Source: JAGNHN01 sp964590645 (GTDB lineage Bacteria > Bacteroidota > Bacteroidia > Bacteroidales > JAGNHN01). From it: a stretch of DNA of 64,000 nucleotides. Location: contig CAZPYJ010000007.1 in the NCBI GenBank assembly GCA_964590645.1, positions 62,001-126,000 of the forward strand, written 5' to 3'. The position numbers and the translations under genes are program-made. A model generated the notes under the pieces. It searched no databases and was not told the origin of the DNA. It saw only the letters and a program-made list of their open reading frames with translations. Positions within the stretch are counted from its first letter, which is position 1, and each line of letters begins with the position of its first letter. Shown in pieces: positions 59,412 through 64,000 of this stretch.

Positions 59412-60023
59412 ATGAAAGTGTTAAAATCAATCACAATGATGATGGCCCTGCTGGCCTCTATGGTGGTAATGGCCCAGGAAGGCTATAAGGTAGGTGATGT
59501 GGCTGCCGACTTCAAGCTCAAGAATATCGATGGGAAGTATTATTCCCTGGCCGATATGGATGGCGCGAAGGGCTATATCGTAATATTCACCTGTAATCAC
59601 TGTCCTTATTCCATTGCTTACGAAGACCGTATCATTGATCTACACAACACCTACGCCCCGATGGGTTACCCTGTGGTAGCGGTGAATCCCAATGATTCTA
59701 TCGTGCAGCCAGCTGATTCCTGGAGCAAGATGAAGGTCAGGGCAGAAGAAAAGAAATTCCCTTTCCTCTACCTACTGGATGAAGAACAGGAGGTTTTCCC
59801 TGTCTATGGAGCCACCCGGACCCCGCACGTTTTCCTGTTGAAGAAGGAATCTGATGCATCCCTGCGCGTGGCCTATATTGGTGCTATTGATGATAATTAC
59901 AAGGATGCAGCTGCGGTGGAGAAACCCTATCTCGCGGATGCAATTATGGCTGTGGATAAGGGGAAGGCTGCCCCGGTGGATTATACCCGTGCCATCGGGT
60001 GCACCATTAAAGTGCAGAAATAA
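59412..60023 (+). CDS. redoxin-family (AhpC/TSA-like) secreted protein
   Basis: 203 residues with a signal peptide (ASMVVMAQ) and a redoxin domain: VGDVAADFKLKNIDGKYYSL, the redox motif FTCNHCPYSIAYEDRI (C-N-H-C), and ATRTPHVFLLKK with the cis-proline. The CxxC in place of the T-x-x-C of peroxiredoxins suggests a disulfide oxidoreductase rather than a peroxidase. Last gene of the operon; a terminator follows at 60049. Confidence 0.9.
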   Translation: MKVLKSITMMMALLASMVVMAQEGYKVGDVAADFKLKNIDGKYYSLADMDGAKGYIVIFTCNHCPYSIAYEDRIIDLHNTYAPMGYPVVAVNPNDSIVQPADSWSKMKVRAEEKKFPFLYLLDEEQEVFPVYGATRTPHVFLLKKESDASLRVAYIGAIDDNYKDAAAVEKPYLADAIMAVDKGKAAPVDYTRAIGCTIKVQK

Positions 60024-60048
60024 TTTCAAGCAACTTTCTTTCGTACTG

Positions 60049-60078
60049 CCCGGTGGATGCATTCCTCCGGGTTTTTTT
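60049..60078 (+). terminator. intrinsic terminator of the amidohydrolase-redoxin operon
   Basis: CCCGGTGG pairs with CCTCCGGG (one mismatch) around a 7-base loop, followed by seven T. It also overlaps the end of the converging VTT-domain gene, so transcription may stop from both sides. Confidence 0.75.
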
Positions 60079-60079
60079 G

Positions 60080-60664
60080 TCAAAAGAACCAGGTATGTGA
60101 TACGTGGTGCATCAGCCAGGCATGGGCCGTAAACCTGAGGAAACGAAAGGCAGCATATGCCAGGAACTTCCTGAAGGGGAACTCAATCGCCCCCACAAGC
60201 ATACAAATCGCTGAGAAAGGAAGGGGTGTGAGAGAAGCCACAATGATCAGAAAGCCCCCGTAACGTCGGAGAACCTCAGGATACCTCCTGAGGGTCTTTA
60301 CTGCAAGCTTTCGATAGGCCCTGGTCTTATGGAATCTTTGCCCTAAAAAATAACCTATGATACCTGCCGAATAGGAAATAATTGCCAGCAGCACCATCAG
60401 GAAAGGGTAGGAGGCAATGCCAGAGGATCCAGCGGCCCAAATCATAAAAACTTCAGGCGGAATAATGCCGAATATTACTTCTGAAGCCAAAAAAATAAGA
60501 AAAACCATCAAAGGCTTATCGGCGTATTTTTCAATCAGATGGACAAAGTCCACATCGAAGAATGCCTGTATAAGAAAAAAGAAAAGGATGATCATAGCGA
60601 GCCAGGCAAAACCGCTCAGCAGATTGCGCAGAAGAAAGCCAGATTTACCCGGATGCGTTTTCAT
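60080..60664 (-). CDS. VTT-domain (DedA/SNARE-associated) membrane protein
   Basis: 194 residues with about five membrane segments. The VTT signature is visible: EVIFGIIPPEVFMIWAAG (re-entrant P-P loop), FLMVLLAIISYSAGIIGYFL, YGGFLIIVASLTPLPFSAIC (second re-entrant loop) and FPFRKFLAYAAFRFLRF. DedA-type proteins are lipid-flipping or ion-coupled membrane proteins. Monocistronic, transcribed away from the structured-RNA locus. Confidence 0.82.
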   Translation of the reverse strand: MKTHPGKSGFLLRNLLSGFAWLAMIILFFFLIQAFFDVDFVHLIEKYADKPLMVFLIFLASEVIFGIIPPEVFMIWAAGSSGIASYPFLMVLLAIISYSAGIIGYFLGQRFHKTRAYRKLAVKTLRRYPEVLRRYGGFLIIVASLTPLPFSAICMLVGAIEFPFRKFLAYAAFRFLRFTAHAWLMHHVSHTWFF

Positions 60665-60834
60665 AAAAATGTCGCCGTGAAATTAAATAATCTTACTACA
60701 GCTTCGCCTGCTATCCTGTAATATCGTCAGGGCATAAACCCTGCTTCCGGATTGATGAAAGACAGTATTATTATTAACACTTGTTGATAAATCCTGTTTA
60801 GTGATTGTTCGCATCATACTGGCTGAAAACTTGC
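60665..60834. other. intergenic region before the RNA candidate
   Basis: A-T-rich stretch between the VTT gene start and the RNA promoter. It should hold the leftward promoter of the VTT gene. I see no gene and no striking repeat. Confidence 0.4.
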
Positions 60835-60862
60835 TTTGGTTCATCTTTTCGCAGTACATTTG
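60835..60862 (+). promoter_or_regulatory. promoter of the structured-RNA candidate
   Basis: A TTTG at 60835-60838 (-33) and TACATTTG at 60855-60862 (-7) are separated by 16 bases, slightly under the usual spacing, and form one of the more complete promoters in the window. The -7 box is framed by an inverted repeat TTGGTTCA (60836-60843) / TGAACCAA (60864-60871), which could be an operator or a hairpin. No protein start codon follows within reach, so an RNA transcript is predicted. Confidence 0.6.
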
Positions 60863-60867
60863 GTGAA

Positions 60868-61350
60868 CCAAGTAGCGATACTGGGTCTGCCGGAAGCACC
60901 GGCGCGAAAGAAACTTACGGGTGGAAAACGAGCGGGTGCGAAAGCTGGGAACCTGAAAAGGGAAACAGTTTACCGGACATCCGAAAGGATGAAAGGAAGA
61001 TGGAGTTCTGAAAGGGAATCCATCTGGCGGCAACCCGAAAGGGTAGCCTCCCCACCGGAAAGCTTGCAAAGGCTGAAAGGTGAGTCCGGCAGCGGGTCTG
61101 AGGGAAGATCGTTAAACATCCCCGAAGTCCCGGGTTCTTTGAAGGCCTGTGAAAGTACCGTATCCTGCGCGCCCCGAGTGCGGAACGCTATGTCTGAATA
61201 ACCGGAAGGTGAGTAAAGGCTAAGGTGTGGATAAGGAAAACTGCACGGAAACCGCAAAGCACAGCCGAAACAGTGCACTTGGCACGGGCCGGAAGCTACG
61301 GCTGAAGGCGCGTGAAGGGAGAACTTACCGTCAAGGAAGGTTCTCCCTTC
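60868..61350 (+). ncRNA. large structured non-coding RNA candidate, class unknown
   Basis: About 480 nt without a credible protein gene but with a promoter and many hairpins on the plus strand. CATCC-GAAA-GGATG (60978-60991), AGATGGA/TCCATCT (60998-61025), ACCC-GAAA-GGGT (61033-61044), CACC/GGTG enclosing AGC/GCT (61053-61082), TGCAC/GTGCA near 61241-61277, GCCG/CGGC (61288-61302) nested in CACG/CGTG (61283-61314), and a final GAAGGGAGAAC/GTTCTCCCTTC stem (61314-61350). The loops are strongly purine-rich (GAAA tetraloops and A-rich joints), as in folded RNAs. It lacks the conserved RNase P, tmRNA and group II domain V sequences. The exact ends are unknown. It may be a free RNA or a very long leader of the synthetase gene. 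Confidence 0.6.
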
Positions 61351-61388
61351 TTCATTTACGACTTTGGCTTCCCGTGACTGCATATTCC

Positions 61389-61396
61389 TATTTTTG
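61389..61396 (+). promoter_or_regulatory. Bacteroidota -7 box, (p)ppGpp synthetase gene
   Basis: TATTTTTG with a TTTG 22 bases upstream (61363-61366), 18 bases before the ATG at 61415. This gives the synthetase its own promoter downstream of the RNA candidate. Confidence 0.5.
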
Positions 61397-61414
61397 CAGC
61401 GCAAAGATCTAGCA

Positions 61415-63592
61415 ATGGAAGCGGAGCATCTGAAATATTCGGGGTTTGAACAACTGCTGGAGGAAATTCCTAGCCTGAGTGGGGCAGCCCTCAGCAGAGT
61501 CCGGGGCTGTATCAAAGCGCTGAATGAATGCCTGGAGCGCAACAGTGAACCAAAAACCGAGGATATCCTTGCAGCCGCTTTGGGGATAGCCCGGATTGCC
61601 TCCATCGAAATAGGACTGGGCCATCACACCTTAATGGCAGCCATTCTCCTCGCCCTGCCTGAAGCAGAACTCAGTGATAAGAAATTAAATTCCATCCTTA
61701 CCAAAGAGGCAAAAAGTATCCTGACAGGCTATCGGAAAATCCAGGCAATCAGAACGGAACGAACAGAATACCAGTCGGAGAACTTTATCAAATTATTGCT
61801 GACGGTCGCCGATGACATTCGCTCTATCCTGCTTCAGCTTTCTTCTAAACTATTTCACTTAAGACATTGTCAGTCCCTTTCCAGGGAAAAATCCCAACTC
61901 CTCGCCAGGGAAGTTGCTTTTCTGTATGCCCCCGTAGCCCATCGACTTGGGCTTTACCGCATCAAGGCAGAATTGGAGGACAAGGCAATGCAAATTATGG
62001 AGCCGGAAGCCTACCAGCATATAGCCAAGCAGTTGTCCGACTCTGCCACAAAGCAAAAGGCCTACATCCAGGATTTTCTCAGGCCTATTGACAAGGTATT
62101 GATTGCCAATGAGTTTTCCTATGAGACCAAATGGAGAGCGAAGTCCATCCCTTCGATATGGGATAAGATGAAAAAGCAGGGTGTGGACTTTGAGCAGGTC
62201 TATGATGTTTTTGCGATCCGGATTATCCTTGATAAAACCCTGGAATCGGAAAAGGCGGATTGCTGGAAGGTCTATTCCCTGGTGACAGATATCTATCCTC
62301 CTGAACCTGACCGGCTCAGAGACTGGGTAAGCAGTCCCAGGCCAAATGGTTATGAGTCGCTGCATACCACCGTTTTCGGCCCGGGCAAGCGCTGGGTGGA
62401 AGTGCAGATCCGAACGCGCAGGATGGATGATATTGCAGAGAAAGGACACGCAGCGCATTGGCAGTACAAAGACAAAAAGGCTGACCTGGCCTCTGCTGCC
62501 TGGCTGAAATCCATCCGCGAAATGTTGGCGCATCCGCAAGCGGATGCTTTTCAACGCGCACGCCTGGCGAAAACGGACCTCTATTCAGACAAGATTTTTG
62601 TATTTACCCCCAATGGAGATCTACGGAAGCTTCCTGCCGGCGCCAGTGTACTCGATTTCGCCTTTGAGATTCACACACGTATCGGATCAGAATGCACCGG
62701 TGCCAAAGTGAACGGAAAGAATGTGAGCATTCGGCACAAGCTTCAGAACGGGGATGTGGTTGAGATACAGACTTCCAAAAACCAGCGTCCCAAATCCGAT
62801 TGGCTTGGTTTTGTCGTGAGTACCAAAGCCCGCATCCGAATCCGCAGGGCAATGAAGGAAGCGCAGCATCAGGAAGCCGCTACAGGCAGGGAGATGCTGG
62901 AGCGTAAACTGAAAAGCTGGAAATGCCAATTCAATGATGAAAACATTTCCAAAATCATCAAGCATCTCAAATACAAAGACTCCATAGAATTGTATGCGGC
63001 CGTAGCTGCCGAAAAAGTGGATTTAAAAGCCATTAAACTCCTCCTAACGGAAGCGCCTAAAGATACCAATGGGGGCAATGGAACACAACCCGCTATGGAG
63101 GCGCTGCTGCGCCCTGTCGCCGATTCCGGGGAAACAGGAGGAGACGTGCTTGAGGTAGATAAGGATATCAGGAAGCTAAACTTCTCACTGGCATCCTGTT
63201 GCAATCCTATTTTTGGGGACGATATTTTTGGATTCGTCACCGTGAGCAAAGGCATTACCATTCACAGGGTTTCCTGCCCCAATGCTGCCGATCTCACCGA
63301 GCGCTATCCTTACCGCATTATCAAAGCCAGGTGGAAAAATACTTCTGAAAATTCCTCTTACATTGCCACCATCCGGATCAGTGGAAAAGACAAAATGGGT
63401 ATCGTGAATACCATCTCTGAGGTGATCAGCAATGAAATGAAAGTGAATATGCGATCCCTTTCCTTTGAGTCGGAAGGAGGAAGGTTTAGCGGTATCATTT
63501 CTGTAAATGTGCTGGATACCCGGCACCTTGAAGCCCTGCTCAGGAAGCTGCAAAAGATAGACGGGATATCCAAAGCAAGCCGTGCCGACTAA
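61415..63592 (+). CDS. relA: RelA/SpoT-family (p)ppGpp synthetase with degenerate hydrolase domain
   Basis: 725 residues from the ATG at 61415. The N-terminal HD-type domain has lost its motif: where hydrolases read LLHDVVED this protein has AILLALPEAE, and the later LADR is LSSK, so it should not degrade (p)ppGpp. The synthetase domain is intact (VYDVFAIRIILDK, SPRPNGYESLHTTVFGP, VEVQIRTRRMDDIAEKGHAA). A TGS domain (IFVFTPNGDLRKLPAGASVL) and a C-terminal ACT domain (IATIRISGKDKMGIVNTISE) follow. It is therefore a monofunctional alarmone synthetase of the long RelA type. The structured-RNA candidate lies directly upstream. Confidence 0.92.
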   Translation: MEAEHLKYSGFEQLLEEIPSLSGAALSRVRGCIKALNECLERNSEPKTEDILAAALGIARIASIEIGLGHHTLMAAILLALPEAELSDKKLNSILTKEAKSILTGYRKIQAIRTERTEYQSENFIKLLLTVADDIRSILLQLSSKLFHLRHCQSLSREKSQLLAREVAFLYAPVAHRLGLYRIKAELEDKAMQIMEPEAYQHIAKQLSDSATKQKAYIQDFLRPIDKVLIANEFSYETKWRAKSIPSIWDKMKKQGVDFEQVYDVFAIRIILDKTLESEKADCWKVYSLVTDIYPPEPDRLRDWVSSPRPNGYESLHTTVFGPGKRWVEVQIRTRRMDDIAEKGHAAHWQYKDKKADLASAAWLKSIREMLAHPQADAFQRARLAKTDLYSDKIFVFTPNGDLRKLPAGASVLDFAFEIHTRIGSECTGAKVNGKNVSIRHKLQNGDVVEIQTSKNQRPKSDWLGFVVSTKARIRIRRAMKEAQHQEAATGREMLERKLKSWKCQFNDENISKIIKHLKYKDSIELYAAVAAEKVDLKAIKLLLTEAPKDTNGGNGTQPAMEALLRPVADSGETGGDVLEVDKDIRKLNFSLASCCNPIFGDDIFGFVTVSKGITIHRVSCPNAADLTERYPYRIIKARWKNTSENSSYIATIRISGKDKMGIVNTISEVISNEMKVNMRSLSFESEGGRFSGIISVNVLDTRHLEALLRKLQKIDGISKASRAD

Positions 63593-63644
63593 AAAGGCCG
63601 CCTGCTTATGCGACAGTCCTTTCTTTCAACAATAAATTAATCCA

Positions 63645-64000
63645 TTATTGAACAATGATTCTCTGCAGCTTATCCTGCTTTCCAACTTCTTGCAGGTAGT
63701 ATAAACCCGGCTTTAGTTCGTTGATGCTCAATAAGGAATTGCCTTTCCCTAAGGTGCTTTCCCTCACCATTCTACCATCCTGGTTATATAGTCTGATTAC
63801 AGTATTCTCCGAAAATCCCTCCAGGTGCAAAACATCCGTTGCAGGGTTAGGATAGATATTGGGGCTTAGCGGCTTGATCATATCCATTCCTGTGCCCACC
63901 GATTCCTGCACACCGAGCGTACTTGTATAGATCACATCCCCGGAGGTTGCGCCATTGCCGTTCGCAGCATTGAAAGCAGCATAGAAAGTTACATCCCCGC
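63645..64000 (-). CDS. T9SS-sorted protein, C-terminal part (gene runs off the window)
   Basis: The 118 visible C-terminal residues belong to a larger leftward gene whose start is beyond 64000. The first visible part (VTFYAAFNAANGNGATSGD, then VIYTSTLGVQE) matches the end of a choice-of-anchor V/Reeler-like domain. The last ~75 residues are a type A T9SS sorting domain: IYPNPATDVLHLEG, IRLYNQDGRMV, LLSINELKPGLYYLQ, ending QRIIVQ. The protein should cross the outer membrane by type IX secretion and be attached at the surface or released. Confidence 0.88.
   Translation of the reverse strand, partial: GDVTFYAAFNAANGNGATSGDVIYTSTLGVQESVGTGMDMIKPLSPNIYPNPATDVLHLEGFSENTVIRLYNQDGRMVRESTLGKGNSLLSINELKPGLYYLQEVGKQDKLQRIIVQ

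Noticed and set aside
60868..61350. RNase P RNA, tmRNA or group II intron
   Set aside because: I could not find the conserved GAGGAAAGTCC core of RNase P, the tRNA-like ends and tag frame of tmRNA, or a domain V hairpin or intron-encoded protein. A covariance search would be decisive.
60970..61605. 211-codon reading frame on the minus strand
   Set aside because: It runs antisense across the RNA candidate and into the synthetase gene, and has a Ser/Pro/Arg-rich composition without any domain.

Overview
The window is a stretch of a Bacteroidota chromosome. Supporting signs are a type IX secretion sorting domain at the right edge, a CarboxypepD_reg-like/TonB receptor, FKBP lipoproteins of the GldI kind beside nrnA, an OmpP1/FadL porin paired with an SGNH lipoprotein, and many intergenic -7 boxes of the Bacteroidota form TAnnTTTG. 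No rRNA or tRNA gene was seen. Most of the window is housekeeping and envelope genes packed into short operons.

Layout. 1-5.5 kb (leftward): class V aminotransferase, DgkA-type kinase, ftsK, lolA, DUF6787. 5.5-16 kb: envelope genes (alpha/beta hydrolase, OB-fold protein, YceI, a GH3/beta-lactamase fusion, a TonB-dependent receptor), a dense intergenic repeat island (14.57-14.98 kb), a predicted outer-membrane protein and a 42-residue lipoprotein. 16-22.7 kb: ung interrupted by an in-frame amber codon, FadL/SGNH pair, thioredoxin, smpB, HMG-CoA lyase-like enzyme, an XRE regulator behind five copies of a TTACA-NN-TGTAA palindrome, and ndk. 22.8-31.5 kb (rightward): nrnA with three FKBP isomerases, a PrsW protease, an unknown membrane protein and a large HExxH/propeller/barrel protein.

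31.5-45.5 kb is the most unusual part. Two facing loci each join an ABC transporter to components of a partner-switching (RsbU/RsbW/RsbV-like) signalling module. The first has an NMT1/THI5-like binding protein, a dCache-HAMP-PP2C phosphatase, an RsbW-like kinase, a doubled ABC_sub_bind protein, a STAS fusion, a permease and an ATPase, all overlapping or nearly so. The second has a binding-protein/permease fusion, an ABC ATPase carrying a degenerate HATPase tail, a free STAS protein, a double GNAT protein and a lipoprotein peptidase-like hydrolase.

45.5-54 kb (mostly leftward): CoiA-like protein, DUF454 protein, and a repair-centred operon (small membrane protein, mutL, two rhomboids, EEP-family protein, uvrB). 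54-60 kb: GroES-like protein, DUF6580 membrane protein, then an operon of amidohydrolase lipoprotein, J-domain protein, PQQ-type propeller, TlpA-like and redoxin-like proteins ending in a terminator. 60.7-61.4 kb holds no credible protein gene but a promoter followed by about 480 nt of GAAA-capped hairpins, a good candidate for a large structured RNA. It lies directly upstream of a RelA-type (p)ppGpp synthetase whose hydrolase motif is lost. The window closes inside a T9SS cargo gene.
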